Source: JAJFUE01 sp039683515 (GTDB lineage Bacteria > Sumerlaeota > Sumerlaeia > MVZB01). Taken from it: a DNA stretch of 64,000 bases. The notes beneath the pieces are model-generated. The model did not search any database. It was not told the DNA's origin and was given only the letters and a program-made list of their open reading frames with translations. Below, piece by piece: positions 54,837-63,120 of the stretch (its first letter is position 1; each line of letters opens with the position of its first letter). The DNA is taken from contig JBDKRG010000004.1 of assembly GCA_039683515.1 (NCBI GenBank), forward strand, positions 62,001 through 126,000, written 5' to 3'. Made by a program: the position numbers and the translations under genes.

Positions 54837-56026
54837 TGGCTCACCAGGACGGCCAGCTTGTTGCGGGGCGGCAGTTCGACCTGATCGCGCGGGTAAAACA
54901 GGAAGTCGTAGATCTGCGTCAGTTGCCGGGCCGATTCGCTCCAGGCGTATTCCGAGGCATTTTCGCGGCCGCGATCAATCAGGTACGCGCGCAGGGCCTC
55001 GTCGGTGATCACGCGCTCGATGAGGTGGATCACCGAATCCTGATCCTCCGGGTCGACGAGGACCGCGCCGTCCTCGCCGGCGATCTCCGGGAGCGCGCCG
55101 GCGTCGGCAGCGATCACCGGCACCCCGCTGAGCTGGGCCTCCAGGATCGGGAAGCCGAAGCCCTCGGCGCGGCCGAGGAGGATGAGCAGGCGCGCCCCCT
55201 CGAAGATGACGCGGCGCTCGTCGTCCTTGGCGTCGACGATGAACTGGATCCGGTCGGAAATGCCGTATTGCCGGGCGAGGCGGCGCACCGTCTCGATGTC
55301 CTCCTCGCGGCCGCCCACCTCCATGACCAGCCACAGGTCCTCCATCGCCGGATTGCCCTGGTAGAGCGTCGCGAAGATCCGCATCATCGTGGCGATGTTC
55401 TTGTCCGCGCGGACCGAGCCCGAGTAGAGCATGTAGCGCTCGGGAAGCTCCAGGCGCGAGCGGATGAGGTCCAGCGCCGAGGTTTCCACCGGCGTGCGGA
55501 AGATTTCGTCCACCCCCGAGTGGACGACGATCGTCTTGTGGCGCAGCTCCGGGAAGAGGCGGCAGAGGGCCTCGCGCGTGGCGCTCGAGACGCACACCAC
55601 CCAGCGCGAGCGCGACAGCGTCATCGTGTACAGGACGTACGACCACAGCCGGCGCAGCGGGCGCAGCCGGTAGCCGGTCACGGCGCTTTCGCGCGCGAAC
55701 GGCAGGATGTCGTGGACGGTGATGAGGACCGGGCAGTCGATGAACGGCGGGGAGGCCGGGAAGTGGACGTGCAGCAGGTCGATTTCCTCGCGGCGGACGG
55801 CGAGCGTCATGCGCAGCATCCCCGTCAGGCCGAGCGGGTGGCCGCGCATCGGGACGAGCTTGAAATTGGGGCGGAGCTTGAGCTTGCGCTGCAGCTTGCG
55901 GCTGACGAAGACGACGTATTCGTTGTGGTCGTCGGCGCGCGCCATGGCCTCGAGCAGGTTCTCGCTGTATCGCGCCAGCCCGCTGGCCTTCTCGCCCAGG
56001 AAACGTGCGTCGATGCCGATGCGCAT
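54821..56026 (-). CDS. GT4-family glycosyltransferase (mannosyltransferase-like)
   Basis: A 401-aa GT-B protein: MRIGIDARFLGEKASGLARYSENLL (typical start of the WbaZ/MtfB-like group), HVHFPASPPFIDCPVLITVHD, VVHSGVDEIFRTP, LYSGSVRADKNIATMMRIFATL, LILLGRAEGFGFPILEAQLSGVPVIAADAGALPEIAG with the donor-binding EX7E. Substrate unknown; related enzymes are mannosyltransferases. First of the two coupled transferases, preceded by a heptamer repeat. Confidence 0.9.
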   Translation of the reverse strand: MRIGIDARFLGEKASGLARYSENLLEAMARADDHNEYVVFVSRKLQRKLKLRPNFKLVPMRGHPLGLTGMLRMTLAVRREEIDLLHVHFPASPPFIDCPVLITVHDILPFARESAVTGYRLRPLRRLWSYVLYTMTLSRSRWVVCVSSATREALCRLFPELRHKTIVVHSGVDEIFRTPVETSALDLIRSRLELPERYMLYSGSVRADKNIATMMRIFATLYQGNPAMEDLWLVMEVGGREEDIETVRRLARQYGISDRIQFIVDAKDDERRVIFEGARLLILLGRAEGFGFPILEAQLSGVPVIAADAGALPEIAGEDGAVLVDPEDQDSVIHLIERVITDEALRAYLIDRGRENASEYAWSESARQLTQIYDFLFYPRDQVELPPRNKLAVLVSQWLRL

Positions 56027-56032
56027 GGAAAA

Positions 56033-56069
56033 AGTCCTGAGTCCTGAGTCCTGAGTCCTGAGTCCTGAG
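56033..56069. repeat. GTCCTGA heptamer tandem repeat
   Basis: Five head-to-tail copies of a 7-base unit (GTCCTGA), immediately upstream of the GT start. The inverse word TCAGGACTCAGGACT occurs at 17635-17649 near glgC. Confidence 0.85.
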
Positions 56070-56076
56070 TGCGCAG

Positions 56077-56364
56077 CTACAGCTGATATCCGCGCTTGCG
56101 GGCGTAGTCTTCCTTCTTCTTCTGGAACAGGGCCTGGTACTCGAACGAGCCCTCGGGCGGGCAGGTCGTCATGTTGGCCATGTCGCGCCGGATGATCTCG
56201 TCGATTTCGTCCTCGGCGCGCAGGTAGTCGAAAATCGGCTTTTCCACCCAGGCGGTGACCTGGTTGAGCCGGTGCGTCGTCTTCACGCAGCGTTTCTTGA
56301 CCAGCTCGAACGCGACCTTGTAGGCGATGGCGTTGATGCGATCTTCGGAGAGGCGCATGTCCAT
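56077..56364 (-). CDS. DUF507 family protein, copy 1
   Basis: A 95-aa helical protein of the DUF507 family, typified by MRLSEDRINAIAYKVAFELVK, then a loop with EKPIFDYLRAEDEIDEIIRRDM and the closing EGSFEYQALFQKKKEDYA. Start Met1 or Met3 (56358); family members begin MRL. The family has no known function and is commonly present as two neighbouring genes, as here. The short gap to the paralogue (56365-56432) has a TAGAAGTCCCGCGCTGACGC repeat-like run. Confidence 0.88.
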   Translation of the reverse strand: MDMRLSEDRINAIAYKVAFELVKKRCVKTTHRLNQVTAWVEKPIFDYLRAEDEIDEIIRRDMANMTTCPPEGSFEYQALFQKKKEDYARKRGYQL

Positions 56365-56432
56365 TTCTCTTTCTAGAAGTCCCGCGCTGACGCTCGGGCT
56401 ACTGCGGGAGTCGGGGCACAGACCCGACCCGC

Positions 56433-56714
56433 CTAGATGACCATCTTGCGGTCGCGGGCGAGCTGCTGCTTGGTCTTGAGCAGCATCTTGTCGAAGCTCA
56501 TTCCCTTGCGCTGGATCTCGTCCATGTGCTTCTCGAGCAGGGCGCGGGCATCTTCCTCGAGCGCGTCCTCGGCCTGCATGTCCTCGACGATGACGCGCTT
56601 GATGAGTCCGACGACGTCGTTGCGGTCGGGGCTCACGCTGGCGTCCTTGTTGGCGGCCAGGGCGTCGTAGATCTGCTCGGCCAGGACTTGAATTTTCTCC
56701 GGTTTCAGGCGCAT
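56433..56714 (-). CDS. DUF507 family protein, copy 2
   Basis: A 93-aa protein with the same plan: MRLKPEKIQVLAEQIYDALA, VGLIKRVIVEDMQAEDALEEDA, RALLEKHMDEIQRKGMSFD, KTKQQLARDRKMVI. More similar to the standard DUF507 than its neighbour, which has drifted. It is the upstream member of the pair; both likely lie on one transcript with the glycosyltransferase genes. The function is unknown. Confidence 0.9.
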   Translation of the reverse strand: MRLKPEKIQVLAEQIYDALAANKDASVSPDRNDVVGLIKRVIVEDMQAEDALEEDARALLEKHMDEIQRKGMSFDKMLLKTKQQLARDRKMVI

Positions 56715-56807
56715 CGGTCAGCCTGCCTCCCGTTCAACAGTTTGAGAATATAGTAGCGCATGCGCCGGGGAAGTCAATGGGCCCGGTGGAAGAAAGGAAA
56801 ATGAGCA

Positions 56808-56921
56808 GAATGATGAATGATGAGTGATGAATGATGAATGAAAATCCATCCATGAGATTCATCCATCGGCTCATCGTTGCATCCCTCATCATTCATCATT
56901 CATCATTCATCACTCATCACT
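56808..56921. repeat. ATGATGAATG inverted repeats
   Basis: Left arm AATGATGAATGATGAGTGAT (56808-56840) and right arm CATCATTCATCATTCATCAC (56885-56921) are inverse complements with small differences. They fill the gap before the heparinase gene's 3' end; its stop region overlaps the right arm. Confidence 0.75.
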
Positions 56922-59387
56922 CCCTTTCTCATACATCGTCCACGTGATCGGGCCGGAGAGCTTGTCGTGGGGGAACGCGACCTGCGCGGCCGACTCGGGC
57001 GACTGCATCTCGATCCCGCTGTCCATGGCCAGCTTGACCGCGTCGCCCTGGACGCTCTGGACCGGGAACACAAACGAGCGGTTGCCGAACCGGACGCGCA
57101 CGGCGGAGGCCTTGGGGGCCGGCTTGTCCAGCTTGAGGTCGGCCGCCTTGAGCGCCACGACCGCGCCGCCGACCGGCTTGCCGGTCTCGTATTTCCACCC
57201 GGCCGAGGAGACGATGCTCAAGCCGTTGTCGTCGATTTTGATCTTGTCGGAGACGCTCCGGCCGCCGGGCAGCGTGTAGGCGACGACGATTTGACCCTTT
57301 TCCGCCTTGACGCTCCGGATCCACGGCGCGTCGCGGAACGGCTCGTAGACGGCTTCGAACGCGCTTGGGCCGCCTTCGTGGCGCTGCATGATGCCGGTCG
57401 TGATGTATTTGGGCAGGTCGGCGTCGATGGCGCCGGCCTGGCGGATCATCGGGGCGCGGTAGCGGTAGGCGACCGAGCCGGTCGGCGGGATCATGTGCGC
57501 GCGCAGGGCGCTGCCGGCATAGGTCCACGTCGCCGTCCAGACGCCTTCGGCCTTCGATGAGGCGATATCGGTCAGGAAATCGTAGACGTGGAATTTCTTG
57601 CCGACGTAGTCGATGTCGCCTTCGCCGACGTACCGGCCGCGGCCGCCCCATGACGGGACGAGCGTCTTGACGGCCGCGCTCATCGGGAGGCTGACGTCGA
57701 GCTTGCCCTGCTGGTCGGCCGAGCCGTGCAGGAAGAAGTCGTGGATCCGGCCCCCCTCGACGTCGAACCGGTCGACGACGTAATCGAAGCCCTCGGCGGC
57801 GTGAACGAGCGCGAGCCGGCGGCGGTAGGTCGTGGCGTCCGGGTAGGCGGGGCGGGCGTCGAGGTCGATCATCTTGACGCGCGGGTCGCCCGCGTCGAAC
57901 CACAGGAGGTTGCCCGCCGTGGAGTCCTTGCCGGGGCCTTTCTCGGCGGCCGATTGCTCGTCGACGACGACCATGTTGTGCCCCGCCGAATTGACCGCGT
58001 AGTTGCGCCAGCGGGTGTGCGTGTAGCCGATGTCGGGGAGCAGCTCGTGGCCGAAGGCGTAGAGGAAGATCGAGCCGTTGTCCATGTGCGAGTGGCCGTA
58101 ATTGCCGCTCCAGTTGAGGCCGAGGCAGGTCTGGGTCGCGCCCGAGCCGGCGCCGAGCAGCGCCTGCCCCATGCACGGCCACAGGCGCGACTGCGAGACG
58201 GACGTGGGGGCGAGCGTGCCGTGCCACCACGTGTCGTTGACCGGGATCATGCGGCCGTCGGGGAGGACCCCCTCGTTCATCGCCTTGTTGGCGCGCGCCA
58301 GGAGCGGCACCTCCCGCATGAGGTCGAGGTTGGCGAACTTCTCGCCGGTCCAGCCGGGCGGGTCGGTGTAGCCCCGGGCGACCTCGGCGGCGTACTCGAG
58401 ATTGGTGACGGTCTGCTTGTGGTAGGAGGGGGCGCCCTCCATCCACCAGCCGTCGGCGAAAAAGCGCTTGGCGACGAGGCCGCGGAAGCGGTCGACGGCG
58501 TCATGGACATACGCGGGCTCGCCGATGGCGCGGCCGGTGATGATCATCTCGCGATACATGCGCGGCGACATGTTGTGGGCGGTCTCGGGGTTGGCGGCGG
58601 TGAACTTGACGAGCGTGCGGAACAGCCCGTCGACGATGAGCCGGCGCGGGTCGTCGCCGAAGCGGCCGCCGAGCCGCTTGAAATCGTATTGGCCCTCGTC
58701 GAGCATCTGGAAGGCCTGCGCGAGGTCCGACGGGATGTCGTGGTAGCCCCACCAGTCGAACTTGGAGCCGCGGTAGGAGTCGAAGTCCCCATACGGCCAC
58801 AGCTTGTCGGCGGGGTAGAAGAGCTTCTGCTTGAACGGGAAATCGAACTTGACGGGGTAGCCGGGGACGACCTGCGCGAAGCGGGCCAGGATCGTCGCGG
58901 CGCGGTCGGCGCTGTTCGGGTCGCGGGTGTTCCTGAAGTCGGTCGCCAGCGTCAGGGCGCCGGCGCGCAGCCACATCGTCCGCTCGAACCAGGCGTGCGC
59001 CTGGTAGAAATACTGCCGGCCCGTCGGCCCCTGATAATATTTGTAAACAAGGACGGTTTTCTTGTCGGGCGAGGCGATCCGCTTTTCCTTGTCGTCGGGG
59101 AACTGCGCGTTGGGGTAGGTCGTGCCGCAGAACCGGCACCGCACGGTGTCGCCCATGCCGAGCTGCCAGCGCAGGACGTTGGCTTCCTGGCTGCCGCCGT
59201 CGCACTTGGGGCAGCCGATGAAGAAGAAGCCGGAGCCGAGGGGAACCTGCGCGGCGACTTCGTCGAGCGACATCTTCATGAGCGGCGAGACGTCGATCGG
59301 CGTGCGGACCGGCGCGGGCGCCGCCGCAAACGAGACTTGGCCGAACAGGACCGTTGCGATGAAACAACCGAAAATCAAATGCCGCAT
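56910..59387 (-). CDS. Secreted heparinase II/III-like polysaccharide lyase (second)
   Basis: An 825-aa exported enzyme with signal peptide MRHLIFGCFIATVLFGQVSF. ATG 59387 has GGAGG eight bases upstream. Unlike the lyase at 34579 it starts with a zinc-ribbon-like pair CPKCDGG (about 58) and CRFCGTTYPN (about 83). The alpha/alpha toroid follows (YQAHAWFERTMWLRAGAL, NMSPRMYREMIITGRAIG, ADGWWMEGAPSYHKQTVTN), then the beta-sheet domain with GHSHMDNGSIFLYAFG, SAGHNMVVVDEQ and the C-terminal beta-sandwich. Predicted to depolymerise uronic-acid glycans such as glycosaminoglycans or plant/algal polysaccharide. The 3' end overlaps a tandem repeat. Confidence 0.87.
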   Translation of the reverse strand: MRHLIFGCFIATVLFGQVSFAAAPAPVRTPIDVSPLMKMSLDEVAAQVPLGSGFFFIGCPKCDGGSQEANVLRWQLGMGDTVRCRFCGTTYPNAQFPDDKEKRIASPDKKTVLVYKYYQGPTGRQYFYQAHAWFERTMWLRAGALTLATDFRNTRDPNSADRAATILARFAQVVPGYPVKFDFPFKQKLFYPADKLWPYGDFDSYRGSKFDWWGYHDIPSDLAQAFQMLDEGQYDFKRLGGRFGDDPRRLIVDGLFRTLVKFTAANPETAHNMSPRMYREMIITGRAIGEPAYVHDAVDRFRGLVAKRFFADGWWMEGAPSYHKQTVTNLEYAAEVARGYTDPPGWTGEKFANLDLMREVPLLARANKAMNEGVLPDGRMIPVNDTWWHGTLAPTSVSQSRLWPCMGQALLGAGSGATQTCLGLNWSGNYGHSHMDNGSIFLYAFGHELLPDIGYTHTRWRNYAVNSAGHNMVVVDEQSAAEKGPGKDSTAGNLLWFDAGDPRVKMIDLDARPAYPDATTYRRRLALVHAAEGFDYVVDRFDVEGGRIHDFFLHGSADQQGKLDVSLPMSAAVKTLVPSWGGRGRYVGEGDIDYVGKKFHVYDFLTDIASSKAEGVWTATWTYAGSALRAHMIPPTGSVAYRYRAPMIRQAGAIDADLPKYITTGIMQRHEGGPSAFEAVYEPFRDAPWIRSVKAEKGQIVVAYTLPGGRSVSDKIKIDDNGLSIVSSAGWKYETGKPVGGAVVALKAADLKLDKPAPKASAVRVRFGNRSFVFPVQSVQGDAVKLAMDSGIEMQSPESAAQVAFPHDKLSGPITWTMYEKGSDE

Positions 59388-59526
59388 GCGAGAGCCTCCA
59401 CGTTGACTTATGTTCAATACCAAATATGAAACGCCCCTGGGCGGATCGACCTTATGCGTTATGTGTGAAAGATTTCACCGATCAAGCGTGCTTCGGACCC
59501 GGCGGACGCGCCGCCGGGCGGCCGTG

Positions 59527-61008
59527 TCAGCGTCCGCGGCGGCGCGAGCCGCCGCGCCGGGGCGCGCTTTGTTTGTGCGGATGGGCCGGCGCGGACGCGG
59601 GCTCGGCTTCGGGCGCGGCGAACGCCCCATGGTGCGATTGCTGGTAGAAATCGTCGAGGAGCATCGCCAGCAGGGAGCGCTCGTCCTCGGTCTCGAACAG
59701 GCTCTGGACGAGCGGGAGCATGCGCTGCATGCGCTCGGCCTGGAGCCGGTCGCGGCCGCGGCTGGCCGCCTCCAGAAGCGCGATCGTGCGCTCGCCGACG
59801 ACCGCGGCGACGTCCTCGTCGGTCGGCAGGTCGCGCTTTTCCATTTCGATCGTGTATTTGGCGCAGACGTGGATGAAGTCGCGGCGCTCCTCGCGCGAGA
59901 CGAGCGAGATCGCGACGCCCGCCGCGCCGGCCCGGCCGGTCCGCCCCGCGCGGTGAATATACAGCTCGGTCTCCTCGGGGAACTCGTACTGGATCACCAT
60001 CGGGAGGTCCTCGACGTCGATGCCGCGCGCCGCGATGTCGGTCGCGACGAGGAACCGCAGCTTGCCGGCGTGGAACCGCTTGATGACGTTTTCGCGCGCC
60101 CCCTGCGCCAGGTCGGCCGTCAGCTGGTCGGCGTCGTAGCCGAAGCGCTGCAGGACCGTCGCGACGTAATTGACGCGGACTTTGGTATTGCAGAAGATCA
60201 GCGCCGAGGCCGGATTTTCGATCTCGATGATGCGCACGAGGGCGCGGTCCTTCTCCATCGCCGGCGCTTCGTAATAGATGTGCGGGACGTCGGCCACGTG
60301 GATGTGGTCCTTGGAGAGGCTCAGGAAATCGGGCTCGCTGAGGAACTCGCGCGCCAGGCTGCGCACGCCGGCCGGGAACGTCGCCGAGAACATGAATCCC
60401 GCGCGGCGCTTCGGGAGCGAGCGCTTGAGCTGGCGCATGTCCGGGTAGAAACCCATCGATAGGAGCCGGTCGGCCTCGTCCAGGACGAGCATCTTGAGGT
60501 CGTCGAGGACCAGCGTGCGCCGGTCGATGTGGTCGAGGATGCGGCCGGGCGTGCCGACGACGATGTGCGCGCCGGCCTTGAGCCCGTCGAGCTGCTGGCC
60601 GTAGCCGACGCCGCCGTAGATCGGCAGGACATTGACCGGCTCGTCGCCGCTGAGCCTGGCCGCCTCGTCGGCGACCTGGATCGCCAGCTCGCGCGTCGGC
60701 GCAAGGATCAGGGCCTGGGTGACGGGCTTGCTACGGTCGATTTTTTCGAGGATCGGCAGCAAAAACGCCCCGGTCTTGCCCGAGCCCGTCCGCGACTGGA
60801 CCATCAGGTCGCGGCCGGCGAGCAGATACGGGATCGAGCGCGCCTGCACCGGCATGAGCTTCGTCCACCCGGCGCGGCGCGCCGCGTCCTGCATGCGGGG
60901 GCTCAACTGGTCGAACGTGATTTCGGGAATGGTGTTGGCGGGCTCGACAATTTCGTCGCTCGCGGGGGCGTGGGCGGGGGCTTCGGCTTTCTTGCGCTCT
61001 GTCATCAT
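59527..61008 (-). CDS. DEAD-box ATP-dependent RNA helicase
   Basis: A 493-aa RNA helicase with all superfamily-2 motifs: Q-motif TFDQLSPRMQDAARRAG, motif I SRTGSGKT (72-79), PTRELA, TPGR, motif II LVLDEADRLL, SAT (MFSATFPAG), NTK, ATDIAARGIDV and HRAGRTGRAG. Likely a CshA/RhlE/DeaD-type protein for RNA remodelling, cold adaptation or ribosome assembly. The C-terminus has a short RGG-like basic tail (SAPRRGGSRRRGR) for RNA binding. It is monocistronic: no same-strand neighbour is close and flanks are repeats. Confidence 0.93.
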   Translation of the reverse strand: MMTERKKAEAPAHAPASDEIVEPANTIPEITFDQLSPRMQDAARRAGWTKLMPVQARSIPYLLAGRDLMVQSRTGSGKTGAFLLPILEKIDRSKPVTQALILAPTRELAIQVADEAARLSGDEPVNVLPIYGGVGYGQQLDGLKAGAHIVVGTPGRILDHIDRRTLVLDDLKMLVLDEADRLLSMGFYPDMRQLKRSLPKRRAGFMFSATFPAGVRSLAREFLSEPDFLSLSKDHIHVADVPHIYYEAPAMEKDRALVRIIEIENPASALIFCNTKVRVNYVATVLQRFGYDADQLTADLAQGARENVIKRFHAGKLRFLVATDIAARGIDVEDLPMVIQYEFPEETELYIHRAGRTGRAGAAGVAISLVSREERRDFIHVCAKYTIEMEKRDLPTDEDVAAVVGERTIALLEAASRGRDRLQAERMQRMLPLVQSLFETEDERSLLAMLLDDFYQQSHHGAFAAPEAEPASAPAHPHKQSAPRRGGSRRRGR

Positions 61009-61442
61009 GTCTCCTTAACGTGCGTCTGCAAAATCGCGCGCATTGACATTCTAGTGGGGCGGCGAAGAAAACACAATGGGGATGGGGGGGCAATCGGCAC
61101 AAACAAACAACAAGGCAGAAATGCGGGTCACGAAATACACGAAAGGGAACACAAAAAACCAATTCTTGTCGCAGAGGCGCAGAGTTTGGCGGAGATGCGG
61201 AGAAATTCTCGAAGACCGGAACGAACAGAAGGCAACGGAGGAAACGGAGAATTTCTTGGCGGATCATGTCTCGGTTGTCTTCGTTGCCTCCTGTTCAAAA
61301 ATCTTGGCGGTTCGATTCCGCCGTTTCAAGAAACATGTTTTTTTGCGTTTTTCGCACTTTTGCGATTTTGCGTGAGCGCATTCTGGATCGAACGCCTCAC
61401 CTGCATCTTCATCCACAGAACCCAAAATCCTGTTCGGTAGGG
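61009..61442. other. Repeat-rich interval without gene
   Basis: Contains CACGAAATACACGAAAG (61128-61144), GTCGCAGAGGCGCAGAGTTT (61170-61189) whose word also occurs at 47264-47279, and GAAGGCAACGGAGGAAACGG (61228-61247). Open frames here follow those repeats and are not supported as genes. Confidence 0.6.
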
Positions 61443-62723
61443 CTACTGCCCGCCGAATCTCTCCTGCTGCCAGGTCGGCTTGCTTTCCGAAAATTTGATG
61501 CTGCGCCAGGTGTCGATCGCCCACTGGCGTTCCTCCGGCGGGCAGACGTAGGTGCAGATGAGCGCGTGTTTGCCCGCGTAGCTGACCGATTGCATCTGGG
61601 CGTCGTCGGGCTGGTTGAAGATCAGAGCCGCGCTCCTGTAATTGTCGGCAGCATATTCGAGTTTTTCGGCGATCGTCGCCGGGTCGTGCTTTTCGAGGAG
61701 CCAGGCGGGATCGAAGTCCTTGGCCGTCCGGAAGCCGGTGATGAGGACGCGCCGCGTGTCGTCATCCAGGATGAATCGTTCGGCCGAATCCGAACGATCG
61801 GCGAACGAGCCCGGCACCCGGATCGACCACGGCCTGATTTTCAGGAACGTGACGTCGCGGCGGCGGTAGCCGATGAGCGGCCCCTCGCAGCGGCTCGCTT
61901 TTTCCTCGATCCGGGCGCGGCCGGTTTTGGGCTCCCACCCGCACAGATCCATGAGCTCGAGCCACTCGCGCCACGGGTAGGTCAGGTCCGGGTAGGCCGC
62001 ATGAGCCTGATCCAGCCAGGCGCAGGCGAGCCGCATGCCGATGGCCTCGTTCTTGTCCAGCGGCTTGCGCCAGCGGATCTCGCTCCACATGACCGACTCG
62101 GCCCAGGTCTTGAGCGCCCGGTGCGGATCGAAATCCCACCACGGGAAGATGTCGGTCCCGAGCAACGGGTTGCCGGCGGTGCGTTCGAGCCATGCGTCGT
62201 CGCGCGGCCCCATCGGCGTCAGGACCCCCGCGAAATCGAAACCCTCGTCCATGTTCATGTTCAGGGTCAAGACCGAGGTTCCCTCGGCGCGCGCCTGGGA
62301 GATCCTTCGGGACGCCGCGCCGAGCCACTGGAGCATCAGATCCTCGATGCGGTCGGCGTCGCCGCCCTGGAAATACCCCGTGTCCTCCTCGAGGACTTTC
62401 CATTTGAGATCGAGGGCCGTTCCCATTTTATTGAACAGGTCGCAGAGGTATCGGTGATAGCCGGCCCCGAGCGGGCTGGTTTTCGCGGAAATCCGGATGG
62501 CGTTTTTGCCTTCGGGGGCGATTTCGATGAAATCCAGGGGATGCAGGTAGATCTGGACGCACAGCTTGCCGGCGTCATCGTGGTAGTGATGGATGCGGTT
62601 TAGGCTTTTTCCGTGGTTCTGCCGCAGCCACTCGATCGCGCGGTCAAGCAGCAGAGTCTTGCCGGCAAACAACCCCTTGAGGCTCCACGGCGCTTTCCCC
62701 CGCAAGACCAGATCGACACCCAT
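61443..62723 (-). CDS. Hypothetical protein (426 aa)
   Basis: Soluble, no signal peptide. It reads as a real gene (strong GC-rich codon character) but I do not recognise the family. Segments worth searching: MGVDLVLRGKAPWSLKG, IHHYHDDAGKLCVQIYLHPL, DLFNKMGTALDLKWKVLEED, FPWWDFDPHRALKTWAESV and the C-terminal YEYAADNYRSAALIFNQPDD-like strand-helix region. The stop is in a repeat-rich gap. Start ATG 62723 follows a GTAAAACAC leader with no clear ribosome site. Confidence 0.7.
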   Translation of the reverse strand: MGVDLVLRGKAPWSLKGLFAGKTLLLDRAIEWLRQNHGKSLNRIHHYHDDAGKLCVQIYLHPLDFIEIAPEGKNAIRISAKTSPLGAGYHRYLCDLFNKMGTALDLKWKVLEEDTGYFQGGDADRIEDLMLQWLGAASRRISQARAEGTSVLTLNMNMDEGFDFAGVLTPMGPRDDAWLERTAGNPLLGTDIFPWWDFDPHRALKTWAESVMWSEIRWRKPLDKNEAIGMRLACAWLDQAHAAYPDLTYPWREWLELMDLCGWEPKTGRARIEEKASRCEGPLIGYRRRDVTFLKIRPWSIRVPGSFADRSDSAERFILDDDTRRVLITGFRTAKDFDPAWLLEKHDPATIAEKLEYAADNYRSAALIFNQPDDAQMQSVSYAGKHALICTYVCPPEERQWAIDTWRSIKFSESKPTWQQERFGGQ

Positions 62724-62763
62724 GTGTTTTACCTACTGGCCGGATATGGCTGGGCAGAATAAA

Positions 62764-63030
62764 TTATGATTCCATCCAGGGCAATTTTGCCCCGGTAACT
62801 TCAACGTAGAGGGTATCGGGCGCGATGTCGACATCGTCAGGCCAGGTTATCGTTCCAATTTCGGGATTGACCTTGAAGCTGCGGAAATATTCCAAGTTCT
62901 TCATGTTTTGGAATACGCCGCCCCGAGCCGCGTATTTTGTGAAATCGACGCCGCCGCTTTTTCCATCCTCGAAGGTTCATTCGATACGGTAGTCGCCCTT
63001 GTATGTCGCTTTCACGATGTCGAAAATCAT
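62764..63030 (-). pseudogene. DUF2442-family gene with in-frame TGA
   Basis: From ATG 63030 the reverse strand reads MIFDIVKATYKGDYRIE, then TGA (62977-62979), then TFEDGKSGGVDFTKYAARGG, VFQNMKNLEYFRSFKVN, PEIGTITWPDDVDIAPDTLY and a stop at 62764-62766. The two parts together give a DUF2442 protein of 88 aa: FEDG..G.VD, VF..L...YF..FKV, G.I.WP...DIAPD.LY. The only fault is the TGA, where TGG (Trp) would keep the family reading (RIEWTFEDG). TGA is a stop in other genes here, so this is a nonsense mutation in a small gene or a base error, not a code change. DUF2442 is often next to a DUF4160 partner in toxin-antitoxin-like pairs; none is seen here. Confidence 0.75.
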
Positions 63031-63120
63031 TTGTTCAGCTCCTATTGAAGAGGTTTGATTTTCATCAATGGTTCTTCATTGCGAGCTTTTTTCCAGTTTT
63101 CAAAAAGTTCCGCTCAGGAG

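Noticed and set aside
62764..63030. Reassigned TGA codon (recoding) in the whole genome
   Set aside because: TGA is the natural terminator of several well-defined genes here, for example at 4355-4357 and 13885-13887.
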